Source of the DNA: Labrenzia sp. CE80
Lineage (GTDB): Bacteria; Pseudomonadota; Alphaproteobacteria; Rhizobiales; Stappiaceae
Length of the DNA: 64,000 nt
Reading direction: 5' to 3'
NCBI RefSeq assembly: GCF_009650605.1
Contig: NZ_WAJT01000004.1
Coordinates: 1-64,000, forward strand
Each line of letters opens with the position of its first letter. Position 1 is the first letter of the stretch. Made by a program: the position numbers and the translations under genes. Positions 25,864 through 34,127 of this stretch are shown here, piece after piece. Under the pieces are notes generated by a model. The model did no database searches, had not been told where the DNA came from, and worked only from the letters and a program-made list of their open reading frames with translations.

Positions 25864-26450
25864 TGCGCGCGCTCGTTGTCTACTGCCATCCTTGCCCCGA
25901 AAGCTTCAACGGTTCAGTGCTTGCAACAACAGTTGAGACCCTGAAATCGGCGGGACATGACGTCAGAGTCAGTGACCTCTATGCCGACGGGTTCGACCCG
26001 GTGATGAGCGCTGAGGAACGACGCGGCTATCACACTCCAGAGAGCAACGTGACGCCGGTGGCAAAACACGTCGATGATATTCGCTGGTGCGAAATGATTG
26101 TCTTCGTCTACCCGACCTGGTGGTTTGGCCTGCCCGCGATGCTGAAGGGGTGGTTTGACCGGGTTTGGGTGCCGCATGTGACCTTCGAAATGCCGACGGC
26201 AGACCTGGGCATGAAACCAAAGATGCAACACATCGGACGTATTGCGATCGTGACCACTTGCGGTGCGACCTGGTGGATCTCCAAGCTGATTGGTGAGCCT
26301 GGGCGCAAGACGATCCTGCGCGGTATGCGCGCCTTGTGCGCTCCGCGTTGCAAGACGCTCTATCTTGCGCACTACAAGATGGATTCATCGACCGAGCAGA
26401 CACGATCCAATTACCTGGCTAAAATTCGTCAACGCTTGGCGGCATTTTGA
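25863..26450 (+). CDS. NAD(P)H dehydrogenase, flavodoxin-like fold (paralogue)
   Basis: A 195-residue paralogue of the preceding gene with the same order of motifs: VYCHPCPESFN, VYPTWWFGLPAMLKGWFDRVW and IVTTCG. The start ATG overlaps the previous stop (TGATG). The two may form a heterodimer, since enzymes of this family are dimers with active sites at the interface; that is inference. A MarR gene with its own palindromic operator follows 117 bp downstream and is a candidate regulator. Confidence 0.87.
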   Translation: MRALVVYCHPCPESFNGSVLATTVETLKSAGHDVRVSDLYADGFDPVMSAEERRGYHTPESNVTPVAKHVDDIRWCEMIVFVYPTWWFGLPAMLKGWFDRVWVPHVTFEMPTADLGMKPKMQHIGRIAIVTTCGATWWISKLIGEPGRKTILRGMRALCAPRCKTLYLAHYKMDSSTEQTRSNYLAKIRQRLAAF

Positions 26451-26535
26451 TTTTTCGTGTTCGAGCCTCCAGTGTCATTTGACGGTTAAATATCGAGGTT
26501 AGGGTCCGATCGAATCCGGGGGCGTTGGCCGCCGA

Positions 26536-26553
26536 TTGTCATTCGAAAGACAA
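26536..26553. promoter_or_regulatory. Candidate MarR operator
   Basis: TTGTC-A-TTCGAA-A-GACAA is an 18-bp dyad with only the two A positions unpaired. It ends 14 bp before the start codon of the MarR gene, a typical place for an autoregulatory MarR site. Confidence 0.6.
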
Positions 26554-26567
26554 ACGGAAACCTGACG

Positions 26568-27083
26568 ATGGCATTTAACTACAAGAAGAGCGTGACTTTT
26601 CGCTTGGTTCAAGCAGCAAAGGCTCAGCGGGCGAGATCCGGTAGCCACCTGATGCGCATTGGGTTGCATCCAGGTCAGGAGCTGGTGCTAAAGGTTCTTG
26701 CAGACAGCGATGGCCGGACCATGAGCCAGCTCGCGCTGGCTCTTGGCGTTCAGCCGCCGACGGTTACGAAGATGGTAACCCGCCTGTCCGCACAGGGCTA
26801 TGTTCGCCGACAGGTTTCCGAAACGGATGGACGGCTCGCTCGCGTTTACCTCACAGATGAGGGCAGGGGGCTCGTGGACAATGTTGACCGAGCCTGGAAG
26901 CGTCTTGAACGTGAGGCAATGTCGGGTCTCGATGACAAGGATCGCAAGAAGCTGAGGAAACTCCTGCGGCAGATCGAGAAGAACCTTTCCCTGTCTCTGG
27001 ACAACGATCCTGAGCATGAAAGTGAGCCGGAAACGGACACGGACAATGAACCGGAAACGAAGCCAAAGTTGGCTGCTGTCTGA
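26568..27083 (+). CDS. MarR family transcriptional regulator
   Basis: A 171-residue winged helix-turn-helix regulator. The DNA-binding core lies at about residues 47-95 (TMSQLALALGVQPPTVTKMVTRL followed by the wing with GRLARVYLT). The last 27 residues are a repetitive acidic tail of Glu, Thr, Asp and Pro (EPETDTDNEPETK), unusual for the family and probably disordered. It is likely autoregulated through the dyad at 26536-26553 and may also control the flavoprotein pair upstream. Confidence 0.92.
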   Translation: MAFNYKKSVTFRLVQAAKAQRARSGSHLMRIGLHPGQELVLKVLADSDGRTMSQLALALGVQPPTVTKMVTRLSAQGYVRRQVSETDGRLARVYLTDEGRGLVDNVDRAWKRLEREAMSGLDDKDRKKLRKLLRQIEKNLSLSLDNDPEHESEPETDTDNEPETKPKLAAV

Positions 27084-27151
27084 GGTTTCGGGAAAGTGTA
27101 ACGCCCATGCCTTCCTTGACGCATTCGCGCTGAGCACATGCCGTACCCACT

Positions 27152-27604
27152 TTAGAGGAGGAACGGGTATCCGCCTTCGAGTTTCAAAAGCGCGATTTTT
27201 GTATCCAGTCCTCCAGAGCCCGAATATCCGCCCAAGCCTGTGGCCGACAGAACCCGGTGGCAGGGTATGATCAGTGGTATTGGGTTCGCGCCGCAGGCTT
27301 GACCAACGGGCTGGCCATAAGTGTCGAGAGCCTTTGCAATCTCGCCGTAGGTGCGTGTTTGGCCAAAGGGAATGTCGAGCATTGCCTGAAAGACCGCTTG
27401 ATGAAGGTCGCCTCCCTTTGGATTGAGCGGAAGGTCAAAGCGTTCAAGCTTCCGGTCAAAGTAGGCTATGAGCTGCGTCCTGGTTTCTTCCAGAAGGGGC
27501 GTTGTTTCGTCCGGCCGCTGACCCCAGTCGAGCCTTGTGAGATGCCCGTCCTGCTCAGTCACATAGATCCAACCAACGGGGGTTGGTAAAGAAGCGGTGG
27601 GCAT
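27152..27604 (-). CDS. ogt: Methylated-DNA--protein-cysteine methyltransferase
   Basis: O6-alkylguanine-DNA alkyltransferase of 150 residues. It transfers an alkyl group from damaged guanine to its own cysteine. The active site PCHRV is present, preceded by the AVGQACGANPIP-like helix (PVGQACGANPIP) and followed by GLGGYSGSGGLDTK. The frame is open to 27739, but the ATG at 27602-27604 (MPTASLPTPVGW) gives the normal family length. It is convergent with MarR and divergent from the EamA exporter. It could be named ogt or ada-like; ogt fits a single-domain protein. Confidence 0.93.
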   Translation of the reverse strand: MPTASLPTPVGWIYVTEQDGHLTRLDWGQRPDETTPLLEETRTQLIAYFDRKLERFDLPLNPKGGDLHQAVFQAMLDIPFGQTRTYGEIAKALDTYGQPVGQACGANPIPLIIPCHRVLSATGLGGYSGSGGLDTKIALLKLEGGYPFLL

Positions 27605-27761
27605 CGTCGGGTCCAATGCGTGTTTGCTGGTGGGCGTCACTTCGAGTAGAGAGCCGTACCGTTCGACGTTGATGCGACCTTTCCACGAAGGGTATCTCGC
27701 GATAGCATTCAAAAGTTGTGGGGCAGTCTTTCGCCGCACCGATCTTGGAAGTCATCCTTAC

Positions 27762-28697
27762 ATGTCCGGCCAGAAAAAGATCAAGGTTCCCGGTGGCTCC
27801 GCTACTGGGCCGGTGGAGACAGCCGCTTCGCCGGCCTCTCAGGCGTCTCTTGCCGCAATAGGCCTTATCCTTTTGGCTTGCCTTTGTTTTTCTGGGCTTG
27901 ATGCGACGGCGAAATATCTCAGCCAGTCTCTTCCGCCGCTTCAGATCGTGTGGATGCGCTTTGTTGTTCATGTTGTTCTGGCGCTCATCATATTCAAGGT
28001 CTGGAAGACGCCAAGCCTTTTCAAGACCGAGCGTCCGTTGCTACAGATCGTTCGAGCCTTTTGTTTGCTTGCCACAACCACTGGCAATTTCTTGGCGGTT
28101 CAGCATCTTCAACTGGCCGAGACAATGTCGATCATGTTTGCGGCACCCTTTGTGGTCACTGCGCTTGCTGGACCGATGTTGGGCGAGTGGGCGGGCATAA
28201 GGCGCTGGGTGGCCATCCTTGTCGGTTTCATCGGCGTTCTTATTGTTACGCAGCCGGGCAGCGGCGAAATGCACTGGGCCGCCATCTATGCGGTTGCAGC
28301 TCTTTTCTTCTATGCACTTTATGCGCTTTTGACCCGCAAACTGGCGGCAACGGATTCTTCGGCCAGCATGCTTCTCATTTCTGCGGCCGTCGCCGCGATT
28401 GCGATGACACCGGCCGGCTTTTCAGTCTGGGTTACACCGTCCAATTGGTTCGACTGGGGCTTGCTGCTGTCCACCGGCGTCTATGGTTGCGTTGGACATT
28501 TGATTTTCATTCAGGCGCATCGACTTGCGCCGGCGCCCGTTCTTGCACCGTTCATCTATGTTCAGATCGTCTGGATGGTGACCCTCGGCTATTTCGTCTT
28601 CAATGATGTTCCAACGGTCAGCACGATTATCGGCGCCTCCATTGTTGTGGCGTCGGGCCTCTATATTCTCTACCGAGAACAATTAAAGGCGTCCTGA
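27762..28697 (+). CDS. EamA/DMT family transporter
   Basis: Drug/metabolite transporter of 311 residues with ten predicted helices in two EamA repeats (about residues 28-160 and 170-305). The N-terminal 25 residues (MSGQKKIKVPGG onward) are polar. Substrate is unknown; family members export amino acids, nucleosides or other metabolites, and some import S-adenosylmethionine. The frame is open from a TTG at 27597, but that start would overlap the ogt N-terminus, so the ATG at 27762 was chosen. Confidence 0.9.
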   Translation: MSGQKKIKVPGGSATGPVETAASPASQASLAAIGLILLACLCFSGLDATAKYLSQSLPPLQIVWMRFVVHVVLALIIFKVWKTPSLFKTERPLLQIVRAFCLLATTTGNFLAVQHLQLAETMSIMFAAPFVVTALAGPMLGEWAGIRRWVAILVGFIGVLIVTQPGSGEMHWAAIYAVAALFFYALYALLTRKLAATDSSASMLLISAAVAAIAMTPAGFSVWVTPSNWFDWGLLLSTGVYGCVGHLIFIQAHRLAPAPVLAPFIYVQIVWMVTLGYFVFNDVPTVSTIIGASIVVASGLYILYREQLKAS

Positions 28698-28818
28698 TGT
28701 AATGAGTGCTCGTGCGGCAGTTGACGCTCGCCCTGCAATTCAGGCTTAATGCATCCGGGCTTGAGGGGCGTAGGTTTCCGAAAGTCTTGATCGTAGACTT
28801 GCAATGCGGGAGGCAGCA

Positions 28819-29463
28819 ATGTCCTTGACGCGACGAGATTTTCTTGCTGGTAGTGCCGCGATGAGCGCGTCCATGCTGGTAAGCGGTCCAGCTTTTTCGA
28901 ATGCTGCGGCGAATGCATATTTTGACGGCTACCGTGACGACAATGGTTTTCGGTACCGTTCGACCAACTTTAACAAGATCGACCCTGTCTGGCACCGCCA
29001 GATGGTCAAGTATTTCAGTCCCGAGGCTCCGGGCACAGTCGTGGTCGATACGCGCAATCATTTTCTCTATGTCGTTTGGGAGAACAACACGGCATTGCGC
29101 TATGGCGTTGGCGTCGGCCGTGAGGGTTTTCAGTGGTTTGGACGGGCGAGGATCGACCGAAAGGCCTTGTGGCCCAGATGGGTTCCGCCGCCCGAAATGC
29201 TTCAGAGGCAACCGGACCTTCCGCGCCGTGTGGAAGGGGGAGCGGCCAACAATCCACTCGGCCCACGGGCGCTGTACCTCTACCGCGACGGCGGCGACCT
29301 TGGATATCGACTGCATGGAACGCTCGAGCCCTGGAGCATTGGGCGAGATGTTTCCAGTGGCTGCGTCCGCATGTTCCCGGAAGACGTCATCGATCTTTAT
29401 CAACGATGCCCGAAAGGAACAAAAGTGCTCGTTCTGGAGCATCTCGGGGCCAACGCGGGCTGA
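28819..29463 (+). CDS. L,D-transpeptidase (YkuD domain)
   Basis: A 214-residue exported enzyme that cross-links peptidoglycan or anchors outer-membrane lipoprotein. The N-terminus carries a twin-arginine-type signal (LTRRDFLAG, then a hydrophobic stretch to about residue 32). The catalytic motif is intact: RLHGT (about 166-170) and SSGCVRM (about 182-188) with the nucleophile Cys. The ATG at 28819 has GGGAGG 6 nt upstream, so it is preferred over the ATG at 28804. A strong intrinsic terminator follows, separating it from the OmpA-type gene. Confidence 0.93.
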   Translation: MSLTRRDFLAGSAAMSASMLVSGPAFSNAAANAYFDGYRDDNGFRYRSTNFNKIDPVWHRQMVKYFSPEAPGTVVVDTRNHFLYVVWENNTALRYGVGVGREGFQWFGRARIDRKALWPRWVPPPEMLQRQPDLPRRVEGGAANNPLGPRALYLYRDGGDLGYRLHGTLEPWSIGRDVSSGCVRMFPEDVIDLYQRCPKGTKVLVLEHLGANAG

Positions 29464-29487
29464 TCAAAATCTAAAACAAGACTATTT

Positions 29488-29520
29488 GGCAGGCGGTCAT
29501 CTTGAGCCGCCTGCCTTTTT
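29488..29520 (+). terminator. Intrinsic terminator after the L,D-transpeptidase
   Basis: A 9-bp stem (GGCAGGCGG with CCGCCTGCC, 10-nt loop) is followed immediately by TTTTT. This is a textbook factor-independent terminator 25 nt after the stop codon. Confidence 0.85.
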
Positions 29521-29534
29521 GCAAGGGGGCGAAT

Positions 29535-30065
29535 TTGACGGGCTTTAGAATTTTTCGGTGGAGCGGGCTTTTCGTGATGCTGATTGCAGGGGGGCTGCTT
29601 TCCGGATGTAACAGTGCGAGCAATCTTGCCACTCCAGACGTCACGAACGCGACCGCGGCCGGTTTTGTCGACATGAAGCCTGGCTCGGAAGAGGAATTTA
29701 TGCTGAATGTTGGTCGGAGGGTTTACTTCGACCAAGGCTCATCAACCATTTCCGATGAAGCCCAGATGACGATTGTGCGCCAGGCGGATTGGCTTAATGC
29801 CAATAAAAAGTGGCTCGTCAAAATTCAAGGACATGCGGACGATCCGGGCAGTGAAGCGGCCAACAAGACACTTTCGACCAAGCGTGCCGATGCGGTCCTG
29901 AATGCTCTCGTCGCCAAGGGCGTGGATCGCAAGCGGCTTTGGACGAAAGGCTATGGCATTGAGCGTCCCGTAACCGATTGCGATGATATAACCTGCAAGT
30001 CTCAGAACCGGCGCGTGGTCGTGAACCTGCGTGAAGAGTTTGACGATTCTGCACCTGGGCGCTAA
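29535..30065 (+). CDS. OmpA-family lipoprotein
   Basis: A 176-residue outer-membrane lipoprotein. A lipobox, GGLLSGC, follows the first helix (Cys near residue 25). An OmpA-type peptidoglycan-binding domain spans about residues 55-170, with VYFDQGSSTIS, the IQGHADD segment, and the QNRRVVVNL end typical of the family. It starts at a TTG at 29535 with AAGGGGG 8 nt upstream. The role is structural, tying the outer membrane to peptidoglycan, and resembles Pal. Confidence 0.9.
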   Translation: MTGFRIFRWSGLFVMLIAGGLLSGCNSASNLATPDVTNATAAGFVDMKPGSEEEFMLNVGRRVYFDQGSSTISDEAQMTIVRQADWLNANKKWLVKIQGHADDPGSEAANKTLSTKRADAVLNALVAKGVDRKRLWTKGYGIERPVTDCDDITCKSQNRRVVVNLREEFDDSAPGR

Positions 30066-30075
30066 GCGAGGCGCG

Positions 30076-30110
30076 TGGGTCGGCAGGTCGCTGAGGGCGT
30101 GACCGACCCA
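30076..30110 (+). terminator. Inverted repeat after the OmpA-family gene
   Basis: TGGGTCGG at 30076-30083 pairs with CCGACCCA at 30103-30110 across a 19-nt loop, followed by ACCATTTTGG. It may terminate the lipoprotein transcript, or serve as an operator for the LacI gene beginning 37 bp later. Confidence 0.45.
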
Positions 30111-30147
30111 ACCATTTTGGCGCGATGCGCAGGCTTGAGACGAATGC

Positions 30148-31293
30148 ATGACGGACGACACCGGTTCTGACAAATCGACTTCCGACAAGGAGGCAGCCGA
30201 GGTGGGCCGCGATGCGGATGGGCCGGAGACCTCACCCGCTGAGTTCCACAAGCCGGGCAAGAGACTGACGCTTGGACATATCGCCGATCAGCTTGGCATT
30301 TCGACCGCCACGGTATCCCTAGCGCTGCGTGACAGCCCGCTCGTTGCAGAAGACACGCGCGCGAAAGTCAAAAAGACCGCGGAAGAGATCGGCTACATTT
30401 ACAACCGTTCGGCTGCTTCGCTGCGAACAGCGCGTAGTCAGATTGTCGGTGTAGCTGTTCACGACATCCTCAATCCCTATTTCGCTGAGGTGTTCACGGC
30501 CCTTGAGGACGTGCTCGAAGAGCAGGGGCAGATGATTTTTATCTGCAACCATAGGGATGATGTGAAGCGGCAACGTGCGTTCATCAACACGCTGCTGCAA
30601 CATCGGGCAGATGGATTGATCCTTTGTCCTTCGGTCGGAACGACCGCTGAAGAAATTAATCGGCTTGTTGGACAAGGCGTTCCCGTGACCTTGATGTGCC
30701 GGGAAGTTCCTGGAGTTTGGGCGCCTTGCGTGCATGGAGATGATGTCGCCGGTGCCTATGCGGTGACCAAGCATCTCATTGACCAGGGGCACGAGAAGAT
30801 CGGCATGATCGGTGGGCGAAGAGAAAGCTCAACTGGTCGCGACCGACATGCCGGCTGGCTCAAGGCGTTAGAGGAATCGGACCTCGACCCGGTAAAACAG
30901 GTCGATGTGCCTGAACTGATGACGCAGGCGGATGGGCGGCGTGTTGCACCTCAGATCGTGGCTTCGGCAGAGCGGCCGTCTGCCCTGATGTGCTTCAACG
31001 ACCTGGTTGCGCTTGGAATGATGCCGGTTTTCCGGCGCATGGATGTAGAGCCTGGACCAGACATGGCGATCACGGGCTACGATGATATCGATGGCGCCGC
31101 GAGCAGGACACCGGCTTTGACCACGGTGTGTAATCATGCTGACAAGATCGGGCGGCTCGCTGCCCTGACACTCTTGCGTCAAGTTGCCGGTGAGCGTGTG
31201 CCGAACAAACCTATCCTGATTGAGCCTGACCTGCGTATCCGGGAGAGTTCGCCACCCAAAGGCATCAGGCTGGGGCCGCGGCTGGTTGAGTGA
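30148..31293 (+). CDS. LacI family transcriptional regulator
   Basis: A 381-residue repressor. The helix-turn-helix begins at about residue 41 (LTLGHIADQLGISTATVSLALRD), and a periplasmic-binding-protein-like effector domain covers about 98-365. An unusual 38-residue acidic N-terminal extension (TDDTGSDKSTSDKEAAEVG) precedes the HTH and is probably disordered. It lies next to, and converges with, the TRAP/PEP-mutase operon and is its most likely regulator (inference). Confidence 0.92.
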   Translation: MTDDTGSDKSTSDKEAAEVGRDADGPETSPAEFHKPGKRLTLGHIADQLGISTATVSLALRDSPLVAEDTRAKVKKTAEEIGYIYNRSAASLRTARSQIVGVAVHDILNPYFAEVFTALEDVLEEQGQMIFICNHRDDVKRQRAFINTLLQHRADGLILCPSVGTTAEEINRLVGQGVPVTLMCREVPGVWAPCVHGDDVAGAYAVTKHLIDQGHEKIGMIGGRRESSTGRDRHAGWLKALEESDLDPVKQVDVPELMTQADGRRVAPQIVASAERPSALMCFNDLVALGMMPVFRRMDVEPGPDMAITGYDDIDGAASRTPALTTVCNHADKIGRLAALTLLRQVAGERVPNKPILIEPDLRIRESSPPKGIRLGPRLVE

Positions 31294-31408
31294 TGCTGGG
31301 AGCTGCCGAAATCAATTGTTGCTGGAGAGCGCTACGTTAGACCCGGCTTCCCTGATCATGTCGTTCTGGTAAGCGCAGCAGCTGTTCCGTCCATTGTTTC
31401 TATTTGCA

Positions 31409-32275
31409 CTATCTGTCTGATGTTTCGTATCGGCCGGACATTTCGTAATAGTGTTCGAAGCCTATTTTTTGTCGAAGCGTCTCGAAGTCCATCAGGTGGG
31501 GTGTTCTGTCGGTATCGGCGGACAAGCAGTGAAGAACTTCGGTCATCGCCTTCATCGCGGCAGCCATGAGGGTGAGCGGATAGGCTGCGATGGAAAAGCC
31601 AATATCACGCAGTTCATCGTGTGGTAGATTCGGCGTTTCGCCGCCTTCGACGATATTGGCCATCTTTGGGCCGGGTAGCTCACGACATAGGAGCTGCATT
31701 TCCTCGACCGTCCTGGGGGCCTCGACAAAGAGGATGTCGGCTCCGAGTTCCTTGAACTTTTGTGCCCGGTCTATGGCCTCACTCAGGCCATGATCGTGCC
31801 GCGCATCGGTCCTTGCAAGGATCAAGATGTCGCCGCCTTCATCGCGTGCATCCCGAGCTGCCCGAATGCGATCGAAGGCTTCTTCTCTGGAGACGACTGC
31901 TTTGCCGGGTGTGTGACCACATCGCTTGGGCGCAAGCTGGTCCTCGATCATCACAGCCGCGGCTCCTGCCTTGGCAAAGCCTGAAACGGTCCGGCGGACG
32001 TTCATGGCGTTGCCATAGCCGGTGTCTCCGTCCGCAATCAGCGGAATTGAAATGGCGTCGGTAATGTTCCGCGCCTGATCCAGCACCTCACCATAGGACA
32101 TAAGGCCAAGGTCGGGCTCCCCGATCCGACATGCAGATGTCGCGAAACCGGACATGAATGTCAGGCCAAAATCGGCTTGTTCTATGAGCTTTGCGGAGAG
32201 AGCGTCGAAGCAGCAAGGCATTACGTGCAACTTGTCTTGGGCAAGCATTGCGCGCAGCTGGTCGGCGGGAGACAT
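31409..32275 (-). CDS. Isocitrate lyase/PEP mutase family enzyme
   Basis: A 288-residue enzyme of the ICL/PEP-mutase superfamily, which cleaves or forms C-C or C-P bonds in 2-hydroxy or 2-oxo dicarboxylates. Metal and active-site motifs are present: DGDTGYGN (about residues 84-91) and KRCGH (about 120-124), with the gating Cys typical of lyases. It could be a 2-methylisocitrate-lyase-like, oxaloacetate-decarboxylase-like or dimethylmalate-lyase-like enzyme; these cannot be told apart by eye. It follows dctM by 9 nt in the TRAP operon, so its substrate is probably the imported carboxylate. Confidence 0.88.
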   Translation of the reverse strand: MSPADQLRAMLAQDKLHVMPCCFDALSAKLIEQADFGLTFMSGFATSACRIGEPDLGLMSYGEVLDQARNITDAISIPLIADGDTGYGNAMNVRRTVSGFAKAGAAAVMIEDQLAPKRCGHTPGKAVVSREEAFDRIRAARDARDEGGDILILARTDARHDHGLSEAIDRAQKFKELGADILFVEAPRTVEEMQLLCRELPGPKMANIVEGGETPNLPHDELRDIGFSIAAYPLTLMAAAMKAMTEVLHCLSADTDRTPHLMDFETLRQKIGFEHYYEMSGRYETSDR

Positions 32276-32284
32276 GGCGAATTC

Positions 32285-33559
32285 CTAAAGTTTGAACGGT
32301 ATGTAGAGCGCGATTTCAGGTAGGAGATAGAGCAGAAACACACTGATCAACATGATGATCAGGAATGGTAGGACGCCCCGAGAGACATCGCCAAGACTTG
32401 CGCGCGAGACGGATTGGATGACGTAAAGGTTCAGGCCAACAGGCGGTGTTATCAGCGCGCACTCGACCAGGATGACCATGTAGACGCCGAACCAGATCGG
32501 GTCGAATCCCATCGCGAGCGCAGCAGGCAGAAGCACGGGCGTCATGATCAAGACCATGGATAAGGCTTCGAAGACAAGCCCCATGAACAGGAGCACAATC
32601 GAAACGACGATCACAAAGGCAAAGGGACTGTCGATCGTCTGCCCGATAAACATCGAGATATCCTGAGGAATACGGTAGAGTGTGATCGCCTTTCCGAAAA
32701 CCTTTGCCCCGGCGATGATCAGCAGTATTGCCACCGTGGTGGCCATGGCCTCGAAGGCCGCATCGCGAAACCCTTTCCAGGTGAGCGTGCGCAGGATGAG
32801 CGTTGTGATCATGAGGGCAGCTGCAAATCCAATAGCTGCCGCTTCCGTGGGAGTCGCCGCTCCGGTGTAGATTGCGCCGATGACAATGGCTGCCAAGAGC
32901 ATCGAGGGCGCCGCGCGGAGTGTGGCGGCCTTGCGCTCGGTCCAGCCGGTTGCTGGTTCGGGCGTATATCCGCCGAACCAGCGTGCGTAGACCATTGCAA
33001 ACATGATGAAGAAGATGACGAGCAAAATGCCCGGCCCGACACCAGCCAGAAAAAGAGCGATTACCGATTGCTCGGTAACGAAACCATACACGATCATCGG
33101 GATCGAGGGCGGGATAAGGATGCCGAGTGTACCTCCGGCGGCGAGAAGGCCGTAGACGAATTTACGCTCGTACCCACGCTGGATCATTTCCGGAATGGCT
33201 ACGGTGCCAATGGTTGCTGCGGTTGCTACGGAAGAGCCGGAGATAGCTGCGAAAATCGCGCATGACAGAATGGTCGCTACGGCCAACCCGCCAGGCCAAT
33301 GACCGACCCACGCATGAACGGCGGCGAAGAGGTCCTTGCCGACGCCACCCTTCAAAAGGATGTTCGACATCAGCAGGAAGAGCGGGACGGCGAGCAGAAT
33401 AAATCCGTCCAGCGTGGAGAGCACTGCCTGGGGCGCCATTAGAGGTGAGAAGCCTCCCGATACCAGCAGTGCCAGACCGAGGCCGCCAAGTGCAAACGCC
33501 ACCGGCACCCGAAGGAGCAGCAATGCAAAAAGCGCCAGTAGGATCATCAAGGTGCTCAT
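32285..33559 (-). CDS. dctM: TRAP transporter large permease (DctM)
   Basis: Large membrane subunit of the second TRAP transporter, 424 residues. DctM hallmarks are present: AISGSSVATAATIG (about residues 106-119), TLGILIPPSIPMIVYG (about 144-159) and PPVGLNLYVI (about 374-383). Its ATG overlaps the dctQ stop (ATGA), so the two are translationally coupled. The operon order is dctP-dctQ-dctM-ICL/PEP mutase. Confidence 0.95.
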   Translation of the reverse strand: MSTLMILLALFALLLLRVPVAFALGGLGLALLVSGGFSPLMAPQAVLSTLDGFILLAVPLFLLMSNILLKGGVGKDLFAAVHAWVGHWPGGLAVATILSCAIFAAISGSSVATAATIGTVAIPEMIQRGYERKFVYGLLAAGGTLGILIPPSIPMIVYGFVTEQSVIALFLAGVGPGILLVIFFIMFAMVYARWFGGYTPEPATGWTERKAATLRAAPSMLLAAIVIGAIYTGAATPTEAAAIGFAAALMITTLILRTLTWKGFRDAAFEAMATTVAILLIIAGAKVFGKAITLYRIPQDISMFIGQTIDSPFAFVIVVSIVLLFMGLVFEALSMVLIMTPVLLPAALAMGFDPIWFGVYMVILVECALITPPVGLNLYVIQSVSRASLGDVSRGVLPFLIIMLISVFLLYLLPEIALYIPFKL

Positions 33560-34059
33560 TCATAGGCTCCATGAGACGCGCTGGCGTCGCGCCTGCCGGT
33601 TATTGCCAAATAGGCTTCAATCACGCCCTGAATGAAGAGCAGCGAAAAGCCGACAGGAATCGCGAGCTCGGAGACCCAGGTCGGCAAGTCAAGCATCGAT
33701 CCTGTGGTTCGACCGCGTTCGAAGGAATCGAGAAAAATTCCCCAGCCCTTCCAGGTAACGGCTGCTGCAAACACCGCGACTGTCAGCATGGCGAATGCCT
33801 CAGTGAAGCGCCGTTGTTGTACAGAAAGAAGCTCTACAAGTGCGTCGACCGCAATGTGCCGCCGAGCACTCAGAAGCCAGGTCATGCCGAGCAGTGAACC
33901 CCAAATAAGACAGAGCTGGGAAAGCTCGGCCGCCCAAATGGTCGGAGCTGTAAAGAAGTGGCGCGCGACAACCTCAAAGGTCAGCATGAGCCCTGCGGCC
34001 ACGAACAAGCCAGAGGCGGCCCACGCGAGCGCTTTTGTAAGGTGTTGGAAAAAAGTCAT
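33556..34059 (-). CDS. dctQ: TRAP transporter small permease (DctQ)
   Basis: Small membrane subunit, 167 residues with four helices; the family motif IWAAELSQLCLIWGSLLG is visible. The frame is open to 34116, but that longer start lies beyond the hairpin at 34085-34109 and adds 19 polar residues that do not match the family. The ATG at 34057-34059 (MTFFQHLTKALAWAASG) is preferred. It overlaps dctM by 4 nt. Confidence 0.9.
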   Translation of the reverse strand: MTFFQHLTKALAWAASGLFVAAGLMLTFEVVARHFFTAPTIWAAELSQLCLIWGSLLGMTWLLSARRHIAVDALVELLSVQQRRFTEAFAMLTVAVFAAAVTWKGWGIFLDSFERGRTTGSMLDLPTWVSELAIPVGFSLLFIQGVIEAYLAITGRRDASASHGAYE

Positions 34060-34084
34060 GAGACAACGATCGCTGGAGGTCAGA

Positions 34085-34109
34085 CCGCGGGCAACTGCAT
34101 TGCCCGCGG
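34085..34109 (-). other. Hairpin between dctP and dctQ
   Basis: A perfect 10-bp stem, CCGCGGGCAA and TTGCCCGCGG, with a 5-nt loop, in the 68-bp gap between the receptor and the small permease. It is not followed by a T-run. It likely stabilises the dctP mRNA or partly attenuates the permease genes. Confidence 0.6.
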
Positions 34110-34127
34110 AGGTCATTCAGTAAGAGG

